Assembly: GCF_000377625.1 (NCBI RefSeq) | Contig: NZ_KB898333.1 | Location: forward strand, 1 to 64,000 | Reading direction: 5' to 3' | From: Prevotella veroralis DSM 19559 = JCM 6290 | GTDB lineage: Bacteria > Bacteroidota > Bacteroidia > Bacteroidales > Bacteroidaceae | Length of the DNA: 64,000 nt | Part shown: in pieces, positions 41,788 to 50,912 of the stretch | How positions within the stretch are numbered: the first letter of the stretch is position 1 | How the letters are laid out: each line of letters begins with the position of its first letter | The notes under the pieces: model-generated | Seen by the model: the letters and a program-made list of their open reading frames with translations, nothing else | What the model was told of the DNA's origin: nothing | Databases searched by the model: none | Position numbers and translations under genes: made by a program

Positions 41788-42156
41788 TTACTTGTTAAGA
41801 CCGCGGTTGTTCAATGTAACATTGAGGAGCTTTACATACTCGCGATACTGACTATTGTTCAAAACATAGTGCATATAAGAAAGATCCTTCTTGATGGCAG
41901 CATTTACTTTAGCCTCACGCTCAGAGCTATCAGATACAGCTGCATTCATCATCTCTGCTGAGAAAGTGCGGTTAATATCCTCTACTACATCTACCTGATC
42001 CTGGTTTAGATTAAGAGCACGGCTCAATGCATATGTGCTGAGATTGAACTTGTATGCGTTGGTTGTTGCTGTGTTGTTATCATTCTCACCTGCTGCAAAA
42101 GCCATTGTCATACTCATTACTGCTACTACTGTCAATACAATCTTCTTCATATTCAT
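41788..42156 (-). CDS. Small secreted protein, uncharacterised, FNR-like-box promoter
   Basis: 122 residues from the ATG at 42156 (MNMKK; AAAGAAAGGAAA precedes it). A longer form begins at 42183. The signal peptide is KKIVLTVVAVMSMTMAFAAG. The mature part is helical (YALSRALNLNQDQVDVVEDINRTFSAEMM ... DLSYMHYVLNNSQYREYVKLLNVTLNNRG). No known family was recognised; the helical repeat text recalls small periplasmic stress proteins, which is only a resemblance. The promoter is at 42237-42265 with two FNR-like boxes upstream. Confidence 0.8.
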   Translation of the reverse strand: MNMKKIVLTVVAVMSMTMAFAAGENDNNTATTNAYKFNLSTYALSRALNLNQDQVDVVEDINRTFSAEMMNAAVSDSSEREAKVNAAIKKDLSYMHYVLNNSQYREYVKLLNVTLNNRGLNK

Positions 42157-42183
42157 TTTCCTTTCTTTAGTCAAAGGCGTCAT

Positions 42184-42492
42184 TTACGATGCCTCTTGTT
42201 ATCTTTAAATTTGTAGTTTTATCTTGTTTACGATTGCAAAGTTAGTAGGTTTTTGGCATATACAATGATTGTTCAACACATTTTCGCGGTTTTCTCTTAT
42301 ATTTTTGACACATATCAAGGGGTTTGATATATATCAGTAACAATATCATGCTTTCGACTATCTTTTCCGTTACAAACCATATTCTGAAAGACTGCAAATC
42401 GAAAAATCAGTAACTAAGAAAGTGCTATCTCGTTTAAAATACCTATCTTTGCATACCCTTTACAACATATTATATATAAAGAAAAAACGATA
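42184..42492. other. Divergent gap before slyD
   Basis: Contains the FNR-box promoter on the minus strand and a plus-strand -7 box TATCTTTG at 42444-42451 for slyD-aroC (leader about 35 nt). Confidence 0.6.
42237..42337 (-). promoter_or_regulatory. Promoter with two FNR-like boxes
   Basis: Minus -7 TAACTTTG (42237-42244) and TTG (42263-42265). FNR-like boxes TTGAC-ACAT-ATCAA (42305-42318) and TTGAT-ATAT-ATCAG (42324-42337) are centred about 81 and 100 bp upstream of the predicted start. The same two distances occur at the promoter of the 34-codon gene (57568-57714). Confidence 0.6.
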
Positions 42493-43089
42493 ATGAAGGA
42501 AAATACACATCGATTCATCGCGATCAAGTATGAGTTAAATAGCGTAGAGAATGGAGCTGAACACTTCATTGAAAAGACTGAGGAACAAAAGCCAATGCAG
42601 TTCTATACGGGTTATGACATGGCTTTGCCAGCTTTTGAAGAGGAGATAGTTAAGCACGAAACAGGTGCTAACTTTGAGTTCTCACTTACTAAGGAGCAGG
42701 CTTACGGGGAGCATGATGCAAACAGCGTGTTGGCTCTTGACAAGGAAACTTTCAGTGTGAATGGTGAGTTCGACGCAAAGAATATCTATAAGGATGCGAT
42801 TGTTCCATTGCAAAACGAGCAGGGGCAACGCTTCTTGGGTAAGGTGCTTGAGGTATCAGATGATAAGGTTACGATTGATTTAAACCATCCGCTCGCTGGC
42901 AAGGATTTGAGGTTTCGCGGACAGGTTATCGAAAATCGCGAGGCAAGCGAGGCTGAAGTTAAGGACTTCCTCGACCGCATGAACCAGCATCATTGTGGAT
43001 GTGGTGGTGGCTGCGAAGGCAACTGTAGCGATGGAGACAGCTGTAGTTGTGGTGGCGAATGTGGTGATGGCTGCAACTGTGGCAACTGA
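42493..43089 (+). CDS. slyD: SlyD-type FKBP peptidyl-prolyl isomerase with Cys-rich tail
   Basis: 198 residues. FKBP domain with the insert-in-flap pattern ([79 protein letters not shown]). The C-terminal about 33 residues carry two His and nine Cys in short spacings (HHCGCGGGC ... [14 protein letters not shown]), a metal-binding tail as in SlyD but more Cys-rich than the E. coli one. It is a cytoplasmic folding and metallochaperone-like protein. It lies 2 bases upstream of aroC. Confidence 0.9.
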   Translation: MKENTHRFIAIKYELNSVENGAEHFIEKTEEQKPMQFYTGYDMALPAFEEEIVKHETGANFEFSLTKEQAYGEHDANSVLALDKETFSVNGEFDAKNIYKDAIVPLQNEQGQRFLGKVLEVSDDKVTIDLNHPLAGKDLRFRGQVIENREASEAEVKDFLDRMNQHHCGCGGGCEGNCSDGDSCSCGGECGDGCNCGN

Positions 43090-43091
43090 TT

Positions 43092-44180
43092 ATGAACACG
43101 TTTGGTAAGCTCTTTACACTAACAACCTTCGGCGAGAGTCATGGTGTAGCTGTCGGTGGCGTGGTGGATGGAATGCCACCTGGTATTCCTATCGACATCG
43201 ACTTCATCCAGCACGAACTAGCTCGAAGAAGACCAGGACAAAGTAGGATTACGACTGACAGGAAGGAACTTGATCAAGTGGAACTACTGAGTGGTGTATT
43301 CGAAGGAAGGTCTACAGGCACCCCTATTGGCTTCATCGTAAGGAATAGGAATCAGCAGTCAAAAGACTACGATAGCATCGCCAATCTCTTTAGACCATCT
43401 CATGCCGATTACACCTATTATAATAAGTATGGCATTCGAGACTATCGAGGAGGAGGTCGCGCATCGGCTCGCATCACTCTTTCACGTGTCGTTGCTGGTG
43501 CGTTGGCAAAGTTAGTTCTAAAGCAGAAGGGTATTAGTATAACGGCTTACACTAGTCAGGTGGGCAATATAACGCTTGACAAAGACTATCAAAAATATGA
43601 TTTCTCGCTCATTGAAAGCAACCCCGTGCGCTGTCCAGAACCAAAGAAAGCGAAGGAGATGGAGGCACTCATTGCTGAAATGAAGCGTGAAGGAGACACG
43701 ATCGGAGGCGTAATTACTTGTGTTATTAAGGGGTGCCCTGTCGGATTGGGAGAGCCTGAATTCGATAAGCTACACGCCCAACTGGGAGCTGCAATACTTA
43801 GTATCAATGCAGCGAAAGGATTCGAGTATGGAGAGGGCTTTGCGAGTGCCTCTTATCGAGGTAGCCAACAGAACGATGTATTCATCCCCTCTTCTGACAA
43901 GCAAAAAACGCATGGTATCAAAGCAAAAACGAATCATAGCGGAGGTATACAAGGTGGTATAAGCAATGGAGAAGATATCTATTTCCGTGTTGCATTCAAG
44001 CCTGTTGCCACTTTATTGATGGAACAAGAAACGGTCAATAAAGAGGGAGAAGCAACGAAGATAGACGTCCATGGGCGTCATGATCCATGTGTTCTGCCAC
44101 GTGCCGTACCTATTGTTGAAGCTATGGCAGCCATGACAATACTCGATGCCCTGCTTGTTGACAACGCCAAACGAATATAA
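43092..44180 (+). CDS. aroC: Chorismate synthase
   Basis: 362 residues. The signatures [22 protein letters not shown] (N-terminus), [36 protein letters not shown] and [25 protein letters not shown] identify it. It converts EPSP to chorismate with reduced FMN, the last shikimate step. It is translated just after slyD (2-base gap), and a hairpin at about 44215-44262 follows. Confidence 0.95.
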   Translation: MNTFGKLFTLTTFGESHGVAVGGVVDGMPPGIPIDIDFIQHELARRRPGQSRITTDRKELDQVELLSGVFEGRSTGTPIGFIVRNRNQQSKDYDSIANLFRPSHADYTYYNKYGIRDYRGGGRASARITLSRVVAGALAKLVLKQKGISITAYTSQVGNITLDKDYQKYDFSLIESNPVRCPEPKKAKEMEALIAEMKREGDTIGGVITCVIKGCPVGLGEPEFDKLHAQLGAAILSINAAKGFEYGEGFASASYRGSQQNDVFIPSSDKQKTHGIKAKTNHSGGIQGGISNGEDIYFRVAFKPVATLLMEQETVNKEGEATKIDVHGRHDPCVLPRAVPIVEAMAAMTILDALLVDNAKRI

Positions 44181-44214
44181 CCTACACACGTCGTGGACGT
44201 AAGAATACGAAAAA

Positions 44215-44262
44215 GAGAATGCTGTAACCATTCTTATTGATGGTTGGCATCCTCTTCTTTTA
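44215..44262 (+). terminator. aroC terminator
   Basis: GAG-ATGC-AACCA pairs imperfectly with TGGTT-CAT-CTC, followed by TTCTTTTATGCTCTTTT. The rest of the 44181-44495 gap holds an 85-bp segment (44343-44427) weakly like 57044-57128. Confidence 0.6.
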
Positions 44263-44342
44263 TGCTCTTTTCAAGGCGAGCAAACGCTCCCCTATCCTAC
44301 TCCTATTCGTCCTTATACCAAGAGAAGAGACTTTGTTGAAAG

Positions 44343-44427
44343 GAAAAATAGACTATTTTTTATTCGCTTATAAACTATTATGTGGAAACTTTTAGATTAT
44401 TTTCTCAATCAGAACCATGTCTTTTCA
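44343..44427. repeat. Possible 85-bp dispersed element, copy 1
   Basis: It begins GAAAAATAGACTATTTTT and ends TCTTTTCA, sharing the order and length of 57044-57128, with about two thirds of bases identical in a hand alignment. It is AT-rich, so the relationship is tentative. Confidence 0.35.
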
Positions 44428-44495
44428 AACTTACATGAGCTTCTTCTCCAGCATAGACAACGCCCTCTTGATTGATTAGCTACCAAGCCCTTTTA

Positions 44496-45047
44496 CTATT
44501 CCAAGGTCTTCACAAACTCGCTCAAGGCTTTTCCACCATCTAAAGATGGAGCAAACTCACTCAAAACGTGTAGTTGCCTCTCTCCTATCATCGCCTTTAA
44601 ATCCTTACAAGTATTCAATACGCAGACATCACCAGCTAATCCGCAGACATCAATCTGATCGATGTGATGATCAACAAGGAGCTCTAAAAGATGTCTTGCC
44701 GACCTTTTATTCTGCAGAATGGAATATTCCTCTCGATTAATAGTATCGCCTTTATAAAGCATTTGAAAACCATCAATAGTCTCATTAAGAGCTACCAACA
44801 ACGATTGCCATAAGGCTGCCCCAGCTGAATGTTGGACGCAATGACGAGGCCATTGACCGCCTTCTGGCACAAAAGAACTATGGTGATAAGGGTGCCAATC
44901 GGAGGTTACAACTTTCACAGAATAGTCCTCCCCATGCGCACGAACATACTCTGCCAGTGCATCCATAGCCTCTGCTGCGCTTGGTACAGGCAATGTCCCG
45001 GTGATGAAATCGACCTGCGGATCGACTATCAAAAGCATTTTCTTCAT
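44496..45047 (-). CDS. pncA: Nicotinamidase (isochorismatase fold)
   Basis: 183 residues. Catalytic triad of the family is visible: Asp in LIVDPQVDF (D9), Lys near MLYKGD (about K99) and Cys in GLAGDVCVLNT (C142). The metal site is DWHPYHH (D50, H52, H56). It hydrolyses nicotinamide to nicotinate for NAD salvage; pyrazinamidase-like activity is usual. The metal site favours nicotinamidase over other isochorismatase-like hydrolases. It lies 36 bases downstream of pyrD and may be read from the same transcript. Confidence 0.85.
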   Translation of the reverse strand: MKKMLLIVDPQVDFITGTLPVPSAAEAMDALAEYVRAHGEDYSVKVVTSDWHPYHHSSFVPEGGQWPRHCVQHSAGAALWQSLLVALNETIDGFQMLYKGDTINREEYSILQNKRSARHLLELLVDHHIDQIDVCGLAGDVCVLNTCKDLKAMIGERQLHVLSEFAPSLDGGKALSEFVKTLE

Positions 45048-45083
45048 AATATCATTTTATATTTAATTATTGTATTCAGCTTT

Positions 45084-45992
45084 TTATTCAATACAGTTGA
45101 TTATCTCCGTGACCGACTTACAACCGTGTTTATCCAACCAATCGTTTATGCCATTACGCACCTTGAGGGTCACTTGTGGATCAATAAAGTTGGCTGTTCC
45201 GATTTGAATAGCAGTCGCCCCAGCCATGAGAAACTCAATAGCATCTTCTGCAGTTGATATACCACCTAGACCGATAACAGGTATCTTTACCGCCTTTGCC
45301 ACATCATTAACCATGCGCACAGCAACGGGTTTTATGGCTGGACCACTTAGTCCACCAGTACGGATACTCAGCTTAGAACAACGGCGTTCAATGTCTATTG
45401 CCATTCCCATAAGGGTGTTAATCAACGATACGGAATCGGCTCCTTCATCCTCACAAGCACGTGCGATACTGGCTATATCGGTCACATTAGGTGACAACTT
45501 CACGATCATTGTCTTGTGATAATGCTGTCGGACGGCTTTCACAACAGTGGCTGCACCAGAGCAAGAAACGCCGAATGCCATGCCACCTTCCCTCACATTG
45601 GGACAGGAAATATTGACTTCTATTGCAGGAATAGCGTCTAATTCATCCAGTCTGGCAGCTGTCTCAGCATACGATTCAGGCGAGTTTCCACTCACATTAA
45701 CAATCATATTCGTGTCAATATCCCGTATCTGTGGATAGATATGATCGATGAAGTAGTCCACTCCTTTATTCTGTAGACCAACGCAATTAAGCATTCCTTG
45801 ATGTGTTTCAACCATGCGCGGATAGTCATTCCCCTCGCGTGGTTTGAGCGTAGTACCCTTTACGATAATCCCTCCAAGCTCTTCCAATGGGACGAAATCA
45901 GCAAACTCAAGACCATAGCCAAATGTTCCGCTGGCGGTCATTACAGGGTTCTTTAGATGTAAGTTACCTATATTTACATTTAAATCTGCCAT
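45084..45992 (-). CDS. pyrD: Dihydroorotate dehydrogenase B, catalytic subunit
   Basis: 302 residues. Class 1B pattern: [79 protein letters not shown], and C-terminal [28 protein letters not shown]. It oxidises dihydroorotate to orotate with FMN in pyrimidine synthesis and passes electrons to PyrK, encoded 117 bases upstream. Size is normal. Confidence 0.94.
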   Translation of the reverse strand: MADLNVNIGNLHLKNPVMTASGTFGYGLEFADFVPLEELGGIIVKGTTLKPREGNDYPRMVETHQGMLNCVGLQNKGVDYFIDHIYPQIRDIDTNMIVNVSGNSPESYAETAARLDELDAIPAIEVNISCPNVREGGMAFGVSCSGAATVVKAVRQHYHKTMIVKLSPNVTDIASIARACEDEGADSVSLINTLMGMAIDIERRCSKLSIRTGGLSGPAIKPVAVRMVNDVAKAVKIPVIGLGGISTAEDAIEFLMAGATAIQIGTANFIDPQVTLKVRNGINDWLDKHGCKSVTEIINCIE

Positions 45993-46109
45993 AGATTCAT
46001 CATTTAATTTTACATATTTAGCTTATTCCTCATAGATAACCACACCTTCTACTAGGCTTATTCTCATTCTTAGACTTATAAGTTTTCAGGTGTTGTTATC
46101 ACTATTTTC

Positions 46110-46880
46110 TCACCACATCAACTTCTGCGTATCAAAGACGGGACCATCCTTACATACGCAGAGATTGCCCTCAATGGTCTTCTCAACGCAACACAAACAG
46201 GCTCCGACACCGCATGCCATCATATTCTCCAATGATGCTTCACATGGAATAGAAGCCTTATGAGCATAACGGGCAACAGCCATCATCATGGGTTTAGGTC
46301 CACAAGTTGAGATGCGATCGAAGTGTTCTTTGGACAGAACGGAGTGATTCGTAACAAATCCCTTCTCACCTGCTGAACCATCTTCTGTGGTAATGCAGAC
46401 CTCACCATAGGCTTTAAAGAGTTCTAACTCGGCAAGGTCAGAGGCAGAACGAGCACCCAACAAAAAGACTGGGGTAGCTCTCGCATCCTTTATGGTCTTA
46501 CCAAAATAAAGCAAAGGAGCCACGCCGACACCTCCACCAACAAGCAAGATGCGTTCGTCAGGACGATTAGGAGGAGTAAAGGAATTACCTAATGGGAGTA
46601 CACAATTAAGCTTATCGCCCACATGCAGACGCCCAAGTGCGCGCGTACCATCGCCTATGGTGGCAACTAACAACCATAGTTCATTGCGGTCACGATCGAG
46701 GAAATTGATAGAAATAGGACGGCGAAGAAAGGTAGAAGGGGAGCCGTCCACTCTCACTTCTACAAACTGACCAGGAAGCATCTCGGGTAGTGGCTTGTCA
46801 TCAGTGAGTCGAATGAGAACATTCTTATCATTGATCTGCTCCACTGAAGAGACCTTCAAGTCAAGGACATACTTCTTCAT
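46110..46880 (-). CDS. pyrK: Dihydroorotate dehydrogenase electron-transfer subunit
   Basis: 256 residues. FAD-binding part (GQFVEVRVDGSPSTFLRRPISI), NAD-binding part (RILLVGGGVGVAPLLYFGK) and a C-terminal [2Fe-2S] cysteine set (MACGVGACLCC ... GNLCVC). It carries electrons from PyrD to NAD+. The gene has two minus-strand -7 boxes upstream (46906-46913 and 46973-46980); the second lies in the 34-nt start element shared with 4065-4098. Confidence 0.93.
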   Translation of the reverse strand: MKKYVLDLKVSSVEQINDKNVLIRLTDDKPLPEMLPGQFVEVRVDGSPSTFLRRPISINFLDRDRNELWLLVATIGDGTRALGRLHVGDKLNCVLPLGNSFTPPNRPDERILLVGGGVGVAPLLYFGKTIKDARATPVFLLGARSASDLAELELFKAYGEVCITTEDGSAGEKGFVTNHSVLSKEHFDRISTCGPKPMMMAVARYAHKASIPCEASLENMMACGVGACLCCVEKTIEGNLCVCKDGPVFDTQKLMW

Positions 46881-46946
46881 CTTTTTATGCTTTGAATGTA
46901 TTTAGCAAAGATAATGCAAACGAGCACAAAGGAATGCTCGCATTCG

Positions 46947-46980
46947 CTTTGTCGAGTGCAGCTTAGCTTATGCAAAGGTA
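46947..46980 (-). promoter_or_regulatory. pyrK promoter -7 box plus conserved 34-nt start element (copy B)
   Basis: Minus strand TACCTTTG (46973-46980) followed by CATAAG, two variable bases, AAGCTGC, CTCG and CAAAG, matching the element at 4065-4098. A second -7 box TATCTTTG is at 46906-46913. Confidence 0.55.
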
Positions 46981-47136
46981 CACAAATTATCTATTGAAAT
47001 GATAGATACATAAGAAATATAAGCTAAAAAACAAATAATTGGACAAAACGAAACAAATGGTAGCTATAATCAAGGCATACTCCACCATCCCACTTAGACC
47101 TTATTAATAAATAAAGAAGCACTTAAAAGCAAATAT

Positions 47137-47180
47137 GCGAATGGTAAACACCAGTAGCGCGAACGGCGGACACCAATAGT
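47137..47180. repeat. Two 22-bp units
   Basis: GCGAAT at 47137 and GCGAAC at 47159 begin similar 22-bp units; the first contains TGGT-AAAC-ACCA. It is a weak member of the phased-dyad class. Confidence 0.45.
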
Positions 47181-47258
47181 ATTCAGTATCTATTGGAATA
47201 GAAAAAAGAAGAGGAAACGAGGAAATAAAGAACTACTAAATAAAGAGGTAAATTAAAT

Positions 47259-47341
47259 TTGCTGTCATTACTATCACTTACTTTCAACGCATAACATACT
47301 GATAAACACGTCATTGTACCAAATGTTAAAACTGACAGCAA
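47259..47341. repeat. 83-bp element with TTGCTGTCA ends, copy 2
   Basis: It has the same ends, length and conserved inner ends as 28568-28650, with a divergent centre. Confidence 0.7.
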
Positions 47342-47636
47342 CTTAAAATAAAACTAAAACAGGGTTTTTGTGAGATAATAATAGGCTGAAGAAACCTTGC
47401 ATCCACATGTAATAAGGTGACGTGTCTAACAATAAATTCGCTCAAAGTTCAATATTAGTTCGAGTACTCCAAGCCGTCTGCTTAATGCAATGGATTTAGA
47501 GTTCTATAATATGGCAACTGTCTTTTCAAGTATAAAGGTTACATAACAACAAACAAAAAGACATCTTTTGAAACAATAAGAATAGGCTTTATGCAACAAA
47601 AGAATTATCTCTATAAATAAATAAGGACAACAAGGT

Positions 47637-47685
47637 AAAGATGTGAAATCAGCTTTCAGGATTTACAAAAGCTGATTACATCTTT
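47637..47685. terminator. Long hairpin downstream of the XRE gene
   Basis: AAAGATGT and AATCAGCTTT pair with AAAGCTGATT and ACATCTTT (18 bp, 2-base bulge). It is 60-110 bases past the XRE stop. Confidence 0.5.
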
Positions 47686-47743
47686 CAAAGTGATTATGTA
47701 GAAATATTATACGGAAAGGTGAGTTGTGACCTTACTCATCAAC

Positions 47744-48214
47744 TCACTTTTTCGGAACAAAGCTCTCCCACGTCTGGTCATCGAAGAAGATTCGGATCTC
47801 AGTGATACGCCGCTGTGGTTTGTCAACATATTTTATCTCTGTTCTTGTAGGCGTTTTTAGTGTATCATTAACATGCTGTGAGGAACCTTGCCCATAACCC
47901 TGCTCGGATGGGGCAGGGGCTGAAGAGAAATCAAGATGACCTTCAGAAGTGGTAGTACCAGCCACTCCGTTCGTACTACCATCAGCCCCTGACTCTGTAA
48001 CCTGATCCTTGAACATTGGTCCTTGACCATACATTAACCAATCAAGATTAATCTTTGTAAACTTACTACGAATAGCCTCAACCGTGTTAAGAGTAGGTTT
48101 CGTCCTTCCGGTGAAGATACTACTAAGTGATGCAGACGATATTCCTATGAAATCTGAAAAGGTCTGTTGAGTCATGTGCTGACTCTCCATGAGTTGTCTA
48201 ATTCTATCTTTCAT
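47744..48214 (-). CDS. XRE-family helix-turn-helix regulator
   Basis: 156 residues from the ATG at 48214. A GTG at 48250 gives 12 more residues but would leave almost no leader behind the -7 box at 48267. The N-terminal HTH is MTQQTFSDFIGISSASLSSIFTGRTKPTLNTVEAIRSKF; INLDWLMYGQGPMF follows, as in many Bacteroides XRE proteins. The C-terminal half is Ser/Thr/Gly-rich and ends in KPQRRITEIRIFFDDQTWESFVPKK. Its targets are unknown; six ATTTACAT motifs in the gap upstream are possible sites. Confidence 0.82.
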   Translation of the reverse strand: MKDRIRQLMESQHMTQQTFSDFIGISSASLSSIFTGRTKPTLNTVEAIRSKFTKINLDWLMYGQGPMFKDQVTESGADGSTNGVAGTTTSEGHLDFSSAPAPSEQGYGQGSSQHVNDTLKTPTRTEIKYVDKPQRRITEIRIFFDDQTWESFVPKK

Positions 48215-48266
48215 AACCAAACAAAAGGCTTTTTTAGGCTCTAAAGCCACACTTCCTTTGATTTTA

Positions 48267-48297
48267 CAAAGGTAAACAATTAATTTTAAATACCAAA
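48267..48297 (-). promoter_or_regulatory. XRE gene promoter
   Basis: Minus strand TTTG (48294-48297), 19 bp, TACCTTTG (48267-48274). The leader is about 45 nt to the ATG at 48214. Confidence 0.75.
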
Positions 48298-48930
48298 ACG
48301 TGCCAGCTAATAATACATCTTTGTATATCCAGCTTTTGATATTTACATTTTAATATTACAAACTTCCAAATGTGTGCAAAACCTATTTACATATACAAAT
48401 AGAAACTATATTATCTATAGCAGATATAACCATTTCTTTGTTTGAAACGACCAATTAACTGGTTATTAAAGGCTTATTGGAGAATTTAGAAGGCTAAATA
48501 ATGCATTTATGCAGCAATGCAAGGATAAAAGACAGCTAATAGCACTGATAAAAGATAATAATTATATGTATTACACTGGTGTACAAATAGTTATATAGCA
48601 CATATATAACGCGTATATCTATTCATTGTGATTTTGAAAACTAAATATTTATGTTTTGTTATTTACATTTACATATCATTGTGCGGTTTTTATCTCTTTT
48701 ATCTATATACAAATATGTAAATCAAAATATAAACAATATGTATTATTAAACGCATTGATTTACATTTTTAATCCAAAACAAATGTGAATTATAAATCCTC
48801 CTTTTGTATTTTCGCTTAATTTTAGCGTAATTGGAGTATTCATAAACAAGGTATAAGACAAACGAAAATACGCCAGAAATAAAGAGAGTAAATAACGTTA
48901 AGTACCCTATTAATCAGGGAGTAACACAAA
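48298..48930. other. AT-rich gap with repeated ATTTACAT
   Basis: About 630 bases without a credible ORF. ATTTACAT or its complement occurs at 48341, 48385, 48661, 48667, 48715 and 48758. It may be a regulatory region for the XRE gene or the remnant of a lost gene. Confidence 0.4.
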
Positions 48931-48933
48931 AAA

Positions 48934-48953
48934 AGTACCCTTTTTAGGGTACT
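48934..48953 (-). terminator. Second terminator after holA
   Basis: AGTACCCT/AGGGTACT stem followed on the minus strand by TTTTTTTG. Confidence 0.7.
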
Positions 48954-48991
48954 CATTCTAGCTCAAAATAGAGGGATTGGGGCACGAAAAA

Positions 48992-49026
48992 GGGAATTTT
49001 TGAAGCTCAATATCATCAAAAATCCC
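48992..49026. terminator. holA terminator
   Basis: GGGA-TTTTTGA pairs with TCAAAAA-TCCC, flanked by T tracts on both strands, just past the holA stop. Confidence 0.8.
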
Positions 49027-49034
49027 CTCCTTTT

Positions 49035-50060
49035 TTAATGTAAAATGAAGAAAATTAGCTCTTTCATCAGTTCTCCTGCACCTGTATTAGGATTATCCAA
49101 GCCTTTACTCTTACCATCTACTTCCCGGATCTTGGAAATAATCTCCATCGTTTTACGTGCTGAATAGTTCCTCAAACCAGTAATAAAGTCCTTCGAACCC
49201 CATGCAGATTTCAAATCTAAAGCCCTAGCTATGTCTTGTTCGGAACTCTTATTTGGAGTATAATGTACGATCATTAAGTTTTGAAAGAACGAAAAGAGTA
49301 AAGGGAGAAAAGAGTAAAGAGAACCTGCTTTAGGATTATTGTTAAAATATTTGATTATCTGATTTGCCTTAAAAACATCCTTAGATACGATGGCATTCCT
49401 TAGTTCGAAAGCATTGAAGTCCTTACTAACTCCAACCTCCTTCTCCACTACCTCTGGTGTAATACGTCGATCGTCTTCAGGAAGGTAGATAAGTATCTTA
49501 TCAAGTTCCGATACTATACGACTCAAGTCAGCACCAATATAGTCGGCTATCATCTGGCATGATTTAGGATCGATTGAAATTTTCTTTGGCTTTAAATAAT
49601 TCTGGATGAAATCTGGTAATTGGTAATCGCGCAACTTCTTACTCTCGAATACTACGCCCACAGATTGAGCCAACCCGAGGACTTTCTTGCGTGCATCTAT
49701 TTTCCCATTCTTATGACACCAAACAAGAATAGTCGATTTTACGGGATTTTTAAGATACTTTTCTAATGCTTCTAAAGAGCGGATATTCTGTGCTTCTTTC
49801 ACTATAATCACCTGATACTCGGCCATCATTGGATAGCGTCTAGCCATATCAGCGACTTGTACAGCAGTTACATCTGAACCAAAACAAATGGTTTGATTAA
49901 AATCACACTCTTCTGATGAAAGAACGTGCGAAGCGATATAGTCGGATATAGAATCTATGTAATAAGACTCGTCCCCCATCAACAGATAGAAGGGAGCAAA
50001 GTTCCTATTCTTCAGATCCTGCATGATAGTCTGAAATGTTACTCCTTGCTTTGCTGGCAT
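49035..50060 (-). CDS. holA: DNA polymerase III subunit delta
   Basis: 341 residues. The family text is visible: FAPFYLLMGDESYYIDSISDYI (AAA-like domain start), MMAEYQVIIVKEAQNIRSLEALEKYL, STILVWCHKNGKIDARKK, MIADYIGADLSRIVSELDKILIYL and ITPEVVEKEVGVSKDFNAFELRNAI. It is the clamp-loader wrench subunit of the replicative polymerase. The promoter is at 50174-50204 (minus). Confidence 0.92.
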   Translation of the reverse strand: MPAKQGVTFQTIMQDLKNRNFAPFYLLMGDESYYIDSISDYIASHVLSSEECDFNQTICFGSDVTAVQVADMARRYPMMAEYQVIIVKEAQNIRSLEALEKYLKNPVKSTILVWCHKNGKIDARKKVLGLAQSVGVVFESKKLRDYQLPDFIQNYLKPKKISIDPKSCQMIADYIGADLSRIVSELDKILIYLPEDDRRITPEVVEKEVGVSKDFNAFELRNAIVSKDVFKANQIIKYFNNNPKAGSLYSFLPLLFSFFQNLMIVHYTPNKSSEQDIARALDLKSAWGSKDFITGLRNYSARKTMEIISKIREVDGKSKGLDNPNTGAGELMKELIFFILH

Positions 50061-50204
50061 TTACTTTTTTATTAACTTTGCATTAAGAATAGATTGTTAC
50101 CATGTCTGAAGTTACCTATTTCTGTAGGGATTAAGAATTAACTCCACCATTATCATGGTTCAATCATTTCATGCAAAGTTAATAGAAAAGAGATAGAAAA
50201 CAAA
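50050..50204. promoter_or_regulatory. Facing promoters of holA and the PD-(D/E)XK gene
   Basis: Plus promoter: TTTG 50050-50053, 19 bp, TAACTTTG 50073-50080. Minus promoter: TTTG (50201-50204), 19 bp, TAACTTTG (50174-50181). Predicted starts (about 50087 plus, about 50167 minus) point at each other, so the first about 80 nt of the two transcripts are complementary. The plus -33 box lies inside the start of holA. Confidence 0.65.
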
Positions 50205-50262
50205 ATTTTCATTTGACTTTCACCCCACCCTTACACCTTATTATATATAGGCTCTATCAAAC

Positions 50263-50712
50263 ATGGTACAATTGAATCTTCCTCCTTATCAAATTAGAGT
50301 GAAAGAGACAGGCGGTCGGAAGCAGATTTTCGACATTCTCCGTAGGAAATACGTAGCACTCACACCAGAAGAATGGGTGCGCCAGCATTTCATACACTAC
50401 TTGATCGAACATAAGAATTACCCAGCATCACTACTTGCAAATGAGGTTTCTTTGCAGATTGGAGAGAAAAGGATGAGGGCTGATAGTGTGTTGTATGATA
50501 ACCAACTACACCCTCGCATAATCATAGAATACAAAGCACCTAACATCACACTGACGCAGAAAGTGTTTGACCAGATCACAGTCTATAACCTCCTACTCCA
50601 TGTTGATTACCTCATTGTATCGAATGGTATGACTACATACATCTGTAAGATGGATTACGAGAAGCAGACATATAAGTTCTTAGAAACTATTCCTAATTAC
50701 GAAAATATTTAA
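50263..50712 (+). CDS. Lone HsdR_N-type PD-(D/E)XK nuclease-fold protein
   Basis: 149 residues. The fold of the N-terminal domain of type I restriction HsdR (PF13588-like) is suggested by FDILRRKYVALTPEEWVRQHFIHYLI, MRADSVLYD (Asp) and RIIIEYKAP (E-x-K) as PD-(D/E)XK residues, then QITVYNLLLHVDYLIVSNGMTTYICK. No methylase or specificity subunit is nearby. Single proteins of this kind sit beside holA in related Bacteroidetes as I recall; the role may be DNA repair or processing rather than restriction. Confidence 0.82.
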   Translation: MVQLNLPPYQIRVKETGGRKQIFDILRRKYVALTPEEWVRQHFIHYLIEHKNYPASLLANEVSLQIGEKRMRADSVLYDNQLHPRIIIEYKAPNITLTQKVFDQITVYNLLLHVDYLIVSNGMTTYICKMDYEKQTYKFLETIPNYENI

Positions 50713-50912
50713 CATATATAACTCTCGAAAGTATCTTTTATCACGCAAAATACTTTACATTGCTCCATACCTATTCCATGATATACACCATAATTAACAC
50801 TAAACACAAGCGCAAAAGACGAGCTTTGCCAAACTTGGCATCATCTTTGTGAATCAATATACCATATAAAGAACAATACAAATAAGAACAGGAAACATCA
50901 AAACAGAGCAAT

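Larger units (their letters stand above)
46981..47743. other. Long gap with repeats, no gene seen
   Basis: Holds a two-unit 22-bp repeat at 47137-47180, a CCAATAG/CTATTGG dyad (47174-47197), the 83-bp element copy 2 (47259-47341) and two hairpins near the XRE stop (47637-47685, 47719-47747). Only very short ORFs are present. A plus-strand TAAATTTG at 47254-47261 could start a transcript ending at the hairpin with T tract near 47750, so a small RNA cannot be excluded. Confidence 0.45.

Noticed and set aside
47490..47546. 18-codon ORF (starts MDLEF) in the gap before the XRE gene
   Set aside because: No ribosome-binding stretch or promoter at a fitting distance; too short to support alone.
47744..49034. 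Prophage or element remnant around the XRE regulator
   Set aside because: Only one regulator gene and no integrase, structural or replication genes; the AT-rich gap has no decayed ORF that I can recognise.
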